Below, in pieces: positions 1 through 7,596 of a DNA stretch of 21,842 nucleotides; position 1 is the first letter of the stretch, and the number at the start of each line of letters is the position of its first letter. The DNA is from Dehalococcoidia bacterium (GTDB lineage Bacteria > Chloroflexota > Dehalococcoidia > SM23-28-2), in contig JALHUG010000082.1 in assembly GCA_022866185.1 (NCBI GenBank), positions 1 through 21,842 on the forward strand, read 5' to 3'. The notes under the pieces are model-generated. The model saw only the letters and a program-made list of their open reading frames with translations. It searched no databases and was not told the DNA's origin. The translations under genes were made by a program, and so were the position numbers.

Positions 1-1100
1 GCTATCGCTTCCTGGCTGAGCAGGCAGAGAAGGCGGCTATCGATGTGGTCGCCACCGGCCACACCGCCGACGATCAGGCGGAGACGGTGCTCATGCATCT
101 CGTTCGTGGCAGTGGCCTGACCGGCCTGGCGGGGATGAAGCCCTCCACCTCCTGGCCCTTTCCCGGCCACGACGACTTGCTCCTGGTTCGCCCCCTGCTG
201 GCGGTGAGGCGCGAGGAGACGGAGCGCTACTGCCAGGAGGAGGAGCTATCCCCTTGCCAGGATGTGACCAACCTCCTGCTGGGGCCCCTGCGCAACCGCA
301 TCCGCCACCAGCTACTGCCCTTGCTCCGCCGCTACAACCCCAGGATCGAGGGGGCCATCCTTCGCCTGGCCGCCGCCACCGCCAGCGATTTGGCCTACCT
401 GGAGGAGACGGCCACGGTCTTCTGGGATGCCCTGGCTGTCAAGGAGAAGGGCAGCGTGGGCTTCCCCCGCTGGGAGCTGGCGGCCCTGCCGCCGGCCATA
501 AGAAACCGCCTCCTGCAGGCCGCCTGTCAGCAGCTTCTGACCGACGCCCGCCAGATCGAGGCCGTCCACATCCACGCCATGGCGGAGGCCTTGGCCAAAC
601 CGGCGGGCAGCCGACTCTCCCTTCCCGGTGGTCTGGCCTTCGCCATCGATGGTGAATTCGTGCGACTGACCGCGGGCCGAGAGGCAGCCGCCAAGGTCGC
701 GCCCATCCCCGAGACGCCGCTGGCCGTGCCTGGCCGCACGACTGTGGCTGGCTGGCTGATCGAGGCGGAGACCCTGGCCGGCCAGGCGGTGGAGGTCGGT
801 TCGGATCCCTGCGAAGCCTTCCTGGATCACCAGGCGGTGGGCGGCCAGCTAACAGTGCGCGGTCGGCGTCGCGGCGACCGCTTTCGGCCTCTGGGCCTGG
901 GCGGCGAGAAGAAGCTTCAGGACTATCTGGTGGACGCCAAGGTGCCCAGAGACGAGCGAGACGCGGTGCCCCTGGTGTGCGCTTCCTGGGGCATCGCCTG
1001 GGTGGTCGGCCACCGCATCGACGAGCGGGCCAGGGTGCGAGAGGGCACGCGAACGATCGTGCGCTTGAGGTTTCGTCGGCACCCTGTCCAAGACAGTTGA
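1..1100 (+). CDS. tilS: tRNA(Ile)-lysidine synthase, 3' part
   Basis: TilS uses ATP and lysine to modify C34 of the CAU-anticodon tRNA-Ile, so that it reads AUA. The reading frame is open from base 3, so the gene begins before the window and the N-terminal P-loop (SGGxDS) is missing. What remains starts in the PP-loop ATPase domain, with the family block GHTADDQAETVL and then LVRGSGLTGLAGM at about residues 18-47 of the fragment. A middle helical region follows. The last ~75 residues match the TilS C-terminal domain (RGRRRGDRFRPLG...KKLQDYLVDAKVPR...VVGHRIDERARV). The stop is TGA at 1098-1100. It converges on the fmdB-like gene across a repeat-filled gap of about 160 bp. The identification rests on motifs and is firm. 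Confidence 0.93.
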   Translation, partial: YRFLAEQAEKAAIDVVATGHTADDQAETVLMHLVRGSGLTGLAGMKPSTSWPFPGHDDLLLVRPLLAVRREETERYCQEEELSPCQDVTNLLLGPLRNRIRHQLLPLLRRYNPRIEGAILRLAAATASDLAYLEETATVFWDALAVKEKGSVGFPRWELAALPPAIRNRLLQAACQQLLTDARQIEAVHIHAMAEALAKPAGSRLSLPGGLAFAIDGEFVRLTAGREAAAKVAPIPETPLAVPGRTTVAGWLIEAETLAGQAVEVGSDPCEAFLDHQAVGGQLTVRGRRRGDRFRPLGLGGEKKLQDYLVDAKVPRDERDAVPLVCASWGIAWVVGHRIDERARVREGTRTIVRLRFRRHPVQDS

Positions 1101-1114
1101 CGGCCAGTACCTAG

Positions 1115-1264
1115 CTGGTTCATGGTTGGGGGTTTCCGGGTTCACACACAACGTCAGCCTGTCCGCCATGCGGACAACCCTCAGGGGGTGTTCCCATTCT
1201 CTTGATCGCCATCAATCCGCGGGGAGGCCATGTTTTCTTGATAACCACAAGGTCTGCGACTACG
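1115..1264 (-). repeat. Hairpin-rich dispersed repeat, copy A
   Basis: This fills the gap between tilS and the fmdB-like gene. Read on the minus strand it starts GTAGTCGCAGACCTTGTGG, nearly the same as the right end of copy C (GTAGCTGCAGACCTTATGG, minus strand). Bases 1175-1212 match 8219-8255 of copy C at about 31 of 38 positions. Bases 1161-1175 form a hairpin GTCCGC-CAT-GCGGAC. Bases 1115-1152 match 5188-5234 of copy B in inverted orientation, sharing GTTGTGTGTGAA and ATGAACCAG. Copy A therefore joins parts found separately in B and C. The TAG of its terminal GTAG is the stop codon of the fmdB-like gene. I see no long protein in it. Confidence 0.7.
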
Positions 1265-1604
1265 TCTTCTCTCTGCTTTTCTCGACCGCCCGCTCTTCTT
1301 GCTCCGCCCTCTTGCTCTTGGTCGGCCGCTTCGCCGTCTTGGGCTCGGCCAACTCGGGATGCTGGTGGTGTTGCATCCGCTTGGGCAGGGTCTTCACTTC
1401 CTTCCCCAGATGCCAGTAGGTGCCCTGGTCGGGGATGCGCCGAGGGTAGCCATCGCGGTAGGTGAAGGCCCTGAAGGAGGACATTATGCGCTGCCCATCG
1501 CGCTGGCAGGCTGGACAGGACGCAGGAAGGGCGGCCTCTCCCATCGGCCGCAGGGCCTCGAAGACGCCGTTGCAGTGCTGGCAATAGTATTCGTAGAGAG
1601 GCAT
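1260..1604 (-). CDS. FmdB-type zinc ribbon protein
   Basis: A 114-residue protein opening with MPLYEYYCQHCNGVFEAL, the standard start of the FmdB/putative regulatory zinc-ribbon family. Two CxxC knuckles (C8/C11 and C30/C33) would bind one zinc. After about residue 75 the chain becomes charged and low in complexity (Lys, Glu, Arg, Gln), probably a disordered tail. A longer upstream reading is possible, but the start at 1604 has an AGGAGG ten bases ahead and matches the family N-terminus. That Shine-Dalgarno overlaps the recO stop codon (TAGGAGG), which suggests coupling to recO, so it is the last gene of the dnaX operon. Its TAG stop sits in the end of repeat A. The family's molecular role is poorly known. 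Confidence 0.85.
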   Translation of the reverse strand: MPLYEYYCQHCNGVFEALRPMGEAALPASCPACQRDGQRIMSSFRAFTYRDGYPRRIPDQGTYWHLGKEVKTLPKRMQHHQHPELAEPKTAKRPTKSKRAEQEERAVEKSREKT

Positions 1605-1618
1605 GGAGGCGTATCCTC

Positions 1619-2407
1619 CTAGCCGGATACCCCCGCCGGCTCCCAGAAGCCCTCCCGCCGCAGGCGGTCGATGAAGGCGGCCGACCGCACATCTCGCTCC
1701 AGCACGTGGAGCAGGTAGACCCGCAAATGCATCTCGACCTCCTGAGCCAGGCCGGGGCCCATCCTTACCCGCGACACCTCGGCGAAGCTGCCGCTTTGAA
1801 GCAGCCGCATCACCTTGAGGGCATTCAGCGATAGCGGCCTCGCTCCGCCAGCCCCCGGCCCGCACGAGGGGCAGAGGACGCCGCCGGCAGCAGGGCTGAA
1901 GTAGTTGGGTGTCGCTGCCAGGGCCCGTTGGCAGCTCACACAGCGAGCGAGCTGCGGTTGAAAGCCCGACAGACTCAGGAGCTGCATCTCCAGATGACGC
2001 AGGACGGTGTCCGCGTTCTTTGCAGTCGTTAGGCGCCGGAGGGTCGCCAGCAGCAACTGGAAGACGTGATAGCCCTCGGCCCCCTCGGGCGAGAAGCGGT
2101 CGACCAGCTCGGCAGCGTAGAGGGCGCGGCTGAGGCGGTGCAGGTCGGCCCGCAGGGGCGCGAAGCTCTCCACCGCCTGGGCCTGAGTGACGATGTCCAG
2201 ATTGCGTCCGTGGGCCAGCATGACCGCGGTGTGGGTCAGCACCTCCAGGTGGCCAGCCAGGCGGCTCTTGGGCCGGCGCACCCCCTTGGCCACGGCGTCC
2301 AGCTTGCCGTAGTTGGGGGTGTAGAGGGTGACGATCTTGCCGGCCTCGCCCAGCTTGCGCTGGCGCAGGACGATGGCTTCCGTCTTATAGAGACGCGGTG
2401 TCGTCAT
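1619..2407 (-). CDS. recO: DNA repair protein RecO
   Basis: RecO works with RecR (and RecF) to load RecA onto SSB-coated single-stranded DNA during gap repair. This 262-residue protein has the N-terminal OB-fold typical of the family (YKTEAIVLRQRKLGEAGKIVTLYT...KGVRRPKSRLAG, residues 7-52). A helical region follows, then a four-cysteine zinc site (C156, C159, C179, C182). Length and order match bacterial RecO. The ATG at 2407 lies 18 bases after the recR stop and has no clear Shine-Dalgarno, which fits translation by coupling from recR. The gene lies in the dnaX-ybaB-recR-recO string, a common recombination and repair neighbourhood. Confidence 0.93.
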   Translation of the reverse strand: MTTPRLYKTEAIVLRQRKLGEAGKIVTLYTPNYGKLDAVAKGVRRPKSRLAGHLEVLTHTAVMLAHGRNLDIVTQAQAVESFAPLRADLHRLSRALYAAELVDRFSPEGAEGYHVFQLLLATLRRLTTAKNADTVLRHLEMQLLSLSGFQPQLARCVSCQRALAATPNYFSPAAGGVLCPSCGPGAGGARPLSLNALKVMRLLQSGSFAEVSRVRMGPGLAQEVEMHLRVYLLHVLERDVRSAAFIDRLRREGFWEPAGVSG

Positions 2408-2425
2408 GGGAAGCGCCCGCGAGGA

Positions 2426-3037
2426 TCAGTCCATCTCCTGCCGGCCCTCCAGGGCGCGGGTGAGGGTGAGGTCGTCGGCATACTCCAGGTCGGCGCCGCT
2501 GGGCAGGCCGCGCGCCAGGCAGGTCACTCGCACGCCCAGGGGGCGCAGGAGGCGGCCGAGGTACATGGCGGTGGCCTCGCCCTCCAGGTTGGGGTTGGTC
2601 GCCAGGATCACCTCTTGAACCGCGCCCCCCTTCAGACGCGCCAGCAGCTCCTCCACCTTCAGGTGCTCCGGCCCCACGCCGTCCATGGGCGAGATCACGC
2701 CGTTGAGGACGTGGTAGAGCCCGTTGTAGCTGCGCGTTCGCTCCAGGGCGAGGATATCCAGGGGCTCCTCCACCACGCAGATGAGAGCGGAATCACGCCC
2801 CGGGTTGGCGCAGATGAGGCAGGGGTCGCAGTCGGTCACGTTCTGGCAGGTGGAGCAGAAGGTGATCTTCTCCTTCACCTCCAGGATGGCCTCGGCCAGC
2901 GCTCTGGCCTCCTCCGCAGGGGCACGCAGGAGGTAGTACGTGAGGCGCTGGGCGCTCTTGGGCCCGACGCCGGGGAGCTTGTGAAACTCCTCGATGAGCC
3001 GCACCACCGGCCCCGCGGCGGAAGGGATGCCGTCCAT
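2426..3037 (-). CDS. recR: Recombination mediator RecR
   Basis: RecR forms a ring or clamp that joins RecO or RecF at gaps and helps RecA loading. The 203-residue product has all family parts in order: an N-terminal helix-hairpin-helix (LPGVGPKSAQRL, residues 21-32), a C4 zinc finger (C61, C64, C73, C76) and a Toprim domain starting ICVVEEPLDILALE near residue 85. The C-terminal block LARGLPSGADLEYAD is also typical. It starts with ATG six bases after the ybaB stop and is followed closely by recO. Nothing is missing, and this is a standard member. Confidence 0.97.
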   Translation of the reverse strand: MDGIPSAAGPVVRLIEEFHKLPGVGPKSAQRLTYYLLRAPAEEARALAEAILEVKEKITFCSTCQNVTDCDPCLICANPGRDSALICVVEEPLDILALERTRSYNGLYHVLNGVISPMDGVGPEHLKVEELLARLKGGAVQEVILATNPNLEGEATAMYLGRLLRPLGVRVTCLARGLPSGADLEYADDLTLTRALEGRQEMD

Positions 3038-3043
3038 AACGGG

Positions 3044-3364
3044 TTAGGTTAGGCCCGGGAGCTCGAGCCCGCCGGCTACGGATCCCAGCCGCTCGGCCTG
3101 CATGACGCCCACCTTCTCCAGGGCCTCGTTGATGGCGGCGACGATCAGGTCCTCCAGCATCTCCACGTCCTCGGGGTCAACGGCCTCGGAGGCGATCTTG
3201 ACCGACCGCACCCTGGGCTGGCCGCTGACCACCACGGTCACGGCACCGCCGCCAGCGCTGGCCTCCACCGTAGACTCCTCGATCTCCTGCTGAGCCTTGG
3301 ATATCTGATCCTGCATCTGCTGGAGCCGGCGAAACATCTCAGGATTCATTCCGCGGGTCGCCAC
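3044..3364 (-). CDS. ybaB: YbaB/EbfC nucleoid-associated protein
   Basis: A small DNA-binding protein of the YbaB/EbfC family, which coats the nucleoid as tweezer-shaped dimers and is often encoded between dnaX and recR, as here. Family marks are MFRRLQQMQDQISKAQQEI near the N-terminus, then VSGQPRVRSVKI and DLIVAAINEALEKV. I chose the GTG at 3364 (106 residues) because GGAGG lies five bases ahead of it. The ATG at 3349 (MNPEMF, 101 residues) is the classical family start but its nearest Shine-Dalgarno is about 20 bases away. With the GTG start, ybaB overlaps the 3' end of dnaX by 26 bases, so the two are probably translationally coupled. Confidence 0.93.
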   Translation of the reverse strand: MATRGMNPEMFRRLQQMQDQISKAQQEIEESTVEASAGGGAVTVVVSGQPRVRSVKIASEAVDPEDVEMLEDLIVAAINEALEKVGVMQAERLGSVAGGLELPGLT

Positions 3365-5018
3365 TGGAACCTCCCTTCCCACCAACTACTGGCCGTGCTC
3401 CCATTTGCCGAGCCGCCTGCACCAGATGCCCCCCGCGCATCGATGGCCTTCCCTCCGCCCGCTGGCGCTCGCACGCCGTGCACTCCAGGGTGATGGTCTG
3501 GCCCAGAAGGCGTGAGGCTGCCTCCTCCACGATACGGCGGCCAGCCGGCGTCTCGATCTTCTCTCTGTGGAGGCCAAACTGCTGATAGAATGCCAGGACG
3601 AGGACACCATTGTCCAGCGACTTGACCTCGCAGGTTCCGTTGAGGTAGGCGGCCAGTCGATGATCCACCTCCTTGCAGGCCAGACGGATACGCTGCAGGA
3701 GGTCATCCTCAGCCGGGGCCGTCGTCCCCGCGACAGGAGCGGCCTCTGGCGGCGGGCTCTCGCCCTCAGCGGATGGCGCAGCAGGCTTCGGAGGCCGTGG
3801 GGCCGGCCTCTCGCTCTCCTGGCGCGCCCGCGACCTGGGCGGCTGCGGCGGCGCTGCCTGACGGCCCGCCGGGAAGGGCGGCCGGACGACGGGCTCCACC
3901 TCCTCGGCTGCTACCTGAGCAGGAGCGCTTGGCCCCAGCACTTGGTCGGCCAGAGCCAACTCCAGGGGGAGCGACGACTGAGGATCGTCGCGGAAGTCGG
4001 CCTGGCCGAAGCCACGCAGCGCTCGCAGGATGTCCTCGCTGGAGGCCAAAGACGAGAGGGAGCGCATCTCCTCTACCTCCTCCGCCGCCAAGTCCAGCGT
4101 GTCCTCGGCTCCTGCCTTCACCACCAGCAGGGCCCGCAGATAGTCCACCATCTCTCGCTGAAACTGGCGCATGTCTACACCGTCGTCCCGCACGGCAGCG
4201 ATGAGCTTCAGCCCAGCCGACAGGTCTTTGTCCAAGACATGGCGCACCAACTGACGAGCGCGGGCGTCGGCGGTCAGGCCCAACGAATCGCGCACCTGCT
4301 CCAGGCTGGGCGACGAGCCGTAGTAGTTGGCAAGCTGCTCTAGCACGTTGATGGCGTCACGGAGGCTGCCGCTGGCGCTGCGAGCGATCTCCTGGAGGGC
4401 GGCCGCCTCTATCTGGATGCCCTCCTTCTGGCAGATGTACTCCAGGCGGGAGACCACCGCCGCCAGGGGCAGACGGCGGAAGTCGAAGCGCTGGCAGCGC
4501 GAGATGATGGTGGCCGGCACCTTGTGCGGCTCGGTGGTGGCCAGGATGAAGATGATGTGGGGCGGTGGCTCCTCCAGCGTCTTGAGGAGGGCGTTGTAGG
4601 CCTCGGGGGTGAGCATGTGCACCTCGTCCACCAGGTACACCTTGTACCGCCCAGCCATAGGCGCCAGGCCCACCCGATCGCGCAGCTTGCGGATCTCGTC
4701 GATGCCGCGATTGCTGGCGGCGTCCATCTCCACCAGGTCCATGGCTCGCCCTTCGAGATAGGACTGGCAGGACTCGCAGGTGTTGCAGGGCTCGCCGTCG
4801 GCCGTCTGGAGGCAGTTCACCGCCTTGGCCAATAGCCGGCCCATGCTGGTCTTGCCCGTGCCACGAGGGCCACAGAAAAGGTAAGCATGGGCCACCCGGC
4901 CGCTGGCCACCGAGTTGCGCACCGTCTGGGTGATAGGGTTCTGGCCCACCACCTCAGAGAAGGACTGGGGACGCCACTTACGATAGAAAACTTCGTTGCT
5001 ACTGCTGCTGGTACTCAA
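3339..5018 (-). CDS. dnaX: DNA polymerase III subunit gamma/tau
   Basis: The clamp-loader ATPase that opens the beta clamp and ties together the replisome. The 559-residue chain shows FYRKWRPQSFSEVVGQ, Walker A GPRGTGKTS (50-58), a zinc site (C69, C78, C81, C84), Walker B VYLVDEVH (127-134), sensor 1 ATTE (160-163) and the SRC arginine-finger motif (173-175). A Pro/Ala-rich linker at about 375-430 leads to a tau-like C-terminal domain. The start codon is TTG, with only a weak GGTGG in front; no other in-frame start precedes FYRKW. There is no A-rich slippery run, so no programmed frameshift to gamma is evident. It is the first gene of the operon, behind a consensus promoter. Confidence 0.96.
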   Translation of the reverse strand: MSTSSSSNEVFYRKWRPQSFSEVVGQNPITQTVRNSVASGRVAHAYLFCGPRGTGKTSMGRLLAKAVNCLQTADGEPCNTCESCQSYLEGRAMDLVEMDAASNRGIDEIRKLRDRVGLAPMAGRYKVYLVDEVHMLTPEAYNALLKTLEEPPPHIIFILATTEPHKVPATIISRCQRFDFRRLPLAAVVSRLEYICQKEGIQIEAAALQEIARSASGSLRDAINVLEQLANYYGSSPSLEQVRDSLGLTADARARQLVRHVLDKDLSAGLKLIAAVRDDGVDMRQFQREMVDYLRALLVVKAGAEDTLDLAAEEVEEMRSLSSLASSEDILRALRGFGQADFRDDPQSSLPLELALADQVLGPSAPAQVAAEEVEPVVRPPFPAGRQAAPPQPPRSRARQESERPAPRPPKPAAPSAEGESPPPEAAPVAGTTAPAEDDLLQRIRLACKEVDHRLAAYLNGTCEVKSLDNGVLVLAFYQQFGLHREKIETPAGRRIVEEAASRLLGQTITLECTACERQRAEGRPSMRGGHLVQAARQMGARPVVGGKGGSSGDPRNES

Positions 5019-5050
5019 AAAACCACCGCGAATCTCTGTATCTCGAGGCC

Positions 5051-5078
5051 ATTATAGTCTAGCGCTGAACATTGTCAA
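5051..5078 (-). promoter_or_regulatory. Consensus sigma-70 promoter of the dnaX operon
   Basis: Read on the minus strand, TTGACA (5078-5073), a 16-base spacer and TATAAT (5056-5051) match both housekeeping hexamers perfectly. Transcription would begin near 5044, leaving a leader of about 25 bases before the TTG start of dnaX. The -35 box lies two bases from a 14-bp direct repeat that bounds repeat B. This is a sequence match only; no transcript data are available. Confidence 0.85.
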
Positions 5079-5079
5079 A

Positions 5080-5246
5080 AGACGCCCCCTCTAAAGACCG
5101 GTTCGCCGTTGGTAGCTTGATTCTCGACCCCAGCCTCAAGGCGGGGGCATCGGACTCGCCTCTCCATGCCCCAGCCTTCAGGCTGGGGTTGTGTGTGAAA
5201 CCAGGAGCCCAGAACCCACCAAATCATGAACCAGACGCCCCCTCTA
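5080..5246. repeat. Repeat copy B bounded by 14-bp direct repeats
   Basis: The 14-mer AGACGCCCCCTCTA occurs at 5080-5093 and 5233-5246, enclosing 139 bp. Inside are a perfect hairpin CCCCAGCC-TTCA-GGCTGGGG (5169-5188) and a second, imperfect hairpin of the same type near 5129-5147 (CCCCAGCC-TCAA-GGCGGGGG, one mismatch). Bases 5188-5234 match repeat A (1115-1152) in the opposite orientation. The arrangement looks like a small inserted element with a target-site duplication. The element carries the last codon and the TGA of ybeY. Terminal inverted repeats are weak at best. Confidence 0.65.
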
Positions 5247-5724
5247 GATCCAAACCCGCCAGGATTTCCTCCGCCTTCTGGAGCATGACCCGCTCCTCCT
5301 CTGGCGTCCCATGATCGTAGCCCAGCAGGTGCAGGATGCCGTGCACCAGCAGGTGGGCCACCTCGGCCGGCACGCTGTGGCCCTGCTCCTCGGCCTGACG
5401 CACGGCCGTCGGATAGGAGATGATCACCTCGCCCAGGCTGGCGACCTCGTCCGGCGGCAGCGCGAAGGGCCTGCCGCCCTGCCCGCCGAGGCCGAAGGAG
5501 AGAACGTCCGTCGGCTCATCGATGCCGAGAAAGCGGTGGTTCAGCTCGTGGATGGTGGCGTCGTCGGCGATGACCACGCCCAGCTCGGTTGGGCCCGCGC
5601 CCTCCGCCAGCAGAACGTGGCAGGCGATCCGCCTCAGCCAGGGCGCCCGAACCGCCCCGCGAAAGGGCCGAGCGACCTGCACCTCTATGCGGTGAGGGCA
5701 GCGAGAGGGTCGAGGGGCAGCCAT
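5224..5724 (-). CDS. ybeY: Endoribonuclease YbeY (rRNA maturation factor)
   Basis: YbeY is a zinc-dependent RNase needed for 16S rRNA 3'-end maturation and ribosome quality control. The 166-residue product has the family block LNHRFLGIDEPTDVLSF (61-77) and the zinc motif HGILHLLGYDH with H128, H132 and H138. Translation starts at ATG 5724; an in-frame stop lies four codons upstream, so no longer N-terminus is possible. No strong Shine-Dalgarno is visible. The last residues (Gly-Ser and the stop) come from repeat B. Without that repeat the frame would run on to FDNVQR and a TAG inside the dnaX promoter. The usual partner phoH is not adjacent. Confidence 0.95.
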   Translation of the reverse strand: MAAPRPSRCPHRIEVQVARPFRGAVRAPWLRRIACHVLLAEGAGPTELGVVIADDATIHELNHRFLGIDEPTDVLSFGLGGQGGRPFALPPDEVASLGEVIISYPTAVRQAEEQGHSVPAEVAHLLVHGILHLLGYDHGTPEEERVMLQKAEEILAGLDLEGASGS

Positions 5725-5847
5725 GCTGGCATGCTAGCACCCGCTGACGGTTCAAGGAAGGCGGTGGCGGCACAGGCAGCGACCAGGAAGGGCTGAAAAC
5801 GGTGGCATCAGTGCAGAAGATTAATGGAAATTCCCATCGCGATCCTA

Positions 5848-5875
5848 TTGACAAAATGATGGCAAGGTGTACACT
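5848..5875 (+). promoter_or_regulatory. Promoter candidate for the FG-GAP-like gene
   Basis: TTGACA (5848-5853), a 16-base spacer and TACACT (5870-5875, four of six matches) lie in the 300-bp gap between ybeY and the FG-GAP-like gene. Transcription would start near 5882, giving a leader of about 140 bases. That leader begins with an imperfect hairpin, GCTCGCACG-GTT-CGCGTGAGC. The rest of the gap holds no gene I can support, and no clear promoter for ybeY on the other strand. Confidence 0.55.
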
Positions 5876-6024
5876 GGCCGTGCTCGCACGGTTCGCGTGA
5901 GCGGCGGGGGTCCGGCGAGATGCGCGGGAGCGGGGAAGGCGGCGACAATGGTTGGCAGGTAGGCGGCGGTCGCTGGCGCGAAGGCCGGGAGACTGCTATT
6001 CGTTTTGGGCAAAGGGGTGCAGCG

Positions 6025-7446
6025 ATGCGAGTGTACGCACGGCTGGCGCTGCTGGTGGCGGCCGTAGGTGTGCTGATCGTGGTGGGTGACCCGGACGGAG
6101 GCAGGTCGCCGCAGCGGGCTGCGGCGACCCGGATCCATCGAGAACAGGTGACTGCGGGAGCGGGCGCGGGGCCCGCCCCGTCGTACATGCTGGCACGGAC
6201 GATTGGGAACCCCGAGGCCGCCGCTGGCGACCAGTTTGGCGGGTCGGTGGCGGCGGTCGGGGGGAACATCCTCGTCGGCGCGCTCTACGACGACCCGGGC
6301 GGGGTGACGGACGCCGGCTCTGTCTACCTCTTCGACGGTCCCAGCGGCGCTCTGCTGCTCACGATTCCCAACCCAGCCCCCGGCGTCGAGGATTTCTTCG
6401 GCCATTCAGTGGCGGGGGTTGGGGGAAACATCCTCGTCGGTGCCTACAGGGACGACCCGAATGGGGTGGTGGACGCAGGCTCCGTGTATCTGTTCGACGG
6501 CACCAGCGGCGCCCTCCTCCTTACTATCCCCAATCCGTCTCAGAGGCTAGCCGATTTATTCGGGGACTCCGTTGCGGCCGTTGGGGGGAACATCCTGGTG
6601 GGCGCCCAGGGCGGATCGGGCTCGAACTATCTTGGCTCCGCCTATCTGTTCGACGGCACCACCGGCGCCCTTCTGCGTACCTTCACGGACCCCGTCCCCG
6701 GCGGCAGTGGATTCGGCGTCTCTGTTGCCGGGGTCGGCCCGAATGTACTAGTCGGCGCCCACTTGGGCGCCGGCGGAGCTTACCTCTTCGACGGTGTCAC
6801 CGGTGCCCCACTTCTCACCATGGCGAACCCAGCGCCCGGCGTCGAGGACATGTTCGGCGTCTCAGTCGCGGGGGTCGGCGGGGACATTTTGGTGGGTGCG
6901 CACTGTAAGGACCCGGGTGGTATTCCCAATGCTGGGTCAGCCTATCTATTCGACGGCATGTCTGGAACCTTGCTCCTGACGATCGACAATCCATTTCCGG
7001 ATGTTGGCGACAATTTTGGATCGGCGGTCGCGGGGGTTGGGGGGCGGATTCTCGTCGGTGCTTCACACGACGACCCGGGTGGAATCGGGAACGCTGGCTC
7101 CGTCTATCTCTTCGACGGTGCCAGCGGGGCTCTGCTGCTCACGATTCCCAACCCAGCCCCCGGCGTCGATGACCTCTTCGGCTGCTCAGTGGCGGGGGTT
7201 GGGGGAAACATCCTCGTCGGTGCTCATCTGGACGACCCGGGCGGAGTGACGGACGCCGGATCCGCTTATCTGCTCTGTATCGGCGACGCCTGTGAGTCCC
7301 CTGGTCCCGTCGGCGGCATGGCAGAGCTTCCGGATGTTGCCGGCTCGTCGGGCCCGCCCTACGCCGCCCTGGCCGTCGAGCTGGCGGCAGCCGTCGTCGC
7401 CCTCGCCGCGGGCACCTGGTACGCCAGGAGGCGGTGGCCTATCTAG
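6025..7446 (+). CDS. Secreted seven-repeat FG-GAP-like beta-propeller with C-terminal tag
   Basis: A 473-residue exported protein. I chose ATG 6025 over an upstream in-frame ATG because AGGGG lies about eight bases ahead and the product then opens with a signal peptide (MRVYARLALLVAAVGVLIVV). From about residue 68 to 425 there are seven repeats of 47-55 residues with the pattern D-FG-SVA-VGG-ILVGA...AGSxYLFDGxSGALLLTI. This resembles FG-GAP/integrin-like blades and implies one closed seven-bladed propeller. The C-terminus has VGGMAELP (from residue 429), a hydrophobic helix and WYARRRW, nearly shared with the protein at 10929-13244. Repeats 1-2 and 6-7 are almost identical at DNA level. The ligand is unknown; a surface or adhesion role is inferred. 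Confidence 0.85.
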   Translation: MRVYARLALLVAAVGVLIVVGDPDGGRSPQRAAATRIHREQVTAGAGAGPAPSYMLARTIGNPEAAAGDQFGGSVAAVGGNILVGALYDDPGGVTDAGSVYLFDGPSGALLLTIPNPAPGVEDFFGHSVAGVGGNILVGAYRDDPNGVVDAGSVYLFDGTSGALLLTIPNPSQRLADLFGDSVAAVGGNILVGAQGGSGSNYLGSAYLFDGTTGALLRTFTDPVPGGSGFGVSVAGVGPNVLVGAHLGAGGAYLFDGVTGAPLLTMANPAPGVEDMFGVSVAGVGGDILVGAHCKDPGGIPNAGSAYLFDGMSGTLLLTIDNPFPDVGDNFGSAVAGVGGRILVGASHDDPGGIGNAGSVYLFDGASGALLLTIPNPAPGVDDLFGCSVAGVGGNILVGAHLDDPGGVTDAGSAYLLCIGDACESPGPVGGMAELPDVAGSSGPPYAALAVELAAAVVALAAGTWYARRRWPI

Positions 7447-7482
7447 CGCTGGCTGTCAACCAACTCAATGCTGGCCATCGCC

Positions 7483-7506
7483 GGGAGGACTGGCCTCCCT
7501 CTTCCC
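7483..7506 (+). terminator. Possible terminator after the FG-GAP-like gene
   Basis: The hairpin GGGAGG-ACTGG-CCTCCC (7483-7499) starts 36 bases after the stop codon and is followed by TCTTCCC, a weak U-tract. A second hairpin TGCGGT-AGGAAC-ACCGCA follows at 7514-7531. Either could end transcription or protect the 3' end. The evidence is structural only. Confidence 0.35.
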
Positions 7507-7596
7507 GTGGTGCTGCGGTAGGAACACCGCAACGCCTCATCGAATTCCGGGGTCCCTTACACCCTTGGGGAACACTACCCTTGCGCCGCCACCTGA

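Noticed and set aside
1101..1259. A rho-independent terminator between tilS and the fmdB-like gene
   Set aside because: The hairpin at 1161-1175 has no U-tract on either strand; the region is better described as repeat A.
2066..3052. A 328-codon open frame on the plus strand opposite recO and recR
   Set aside because: It is a shadow frame of low complexity, and both opposite genes are well supported.
3339..5018. Programmed frameshift in dnaX giving a short gamma form
   Set aside because: No run of A or other slippery heptamer with a downstream stem is visible in the middle of the gene.
5725..6024. An upstream ATG at 5920 as the start of the FG-GAP-like protein
   Set aside because: It would put a polar Gly-rich stretch ahead of the signal peptide and lacks a good ribosome site; ATG 6025 has both a site and a signal peptide.
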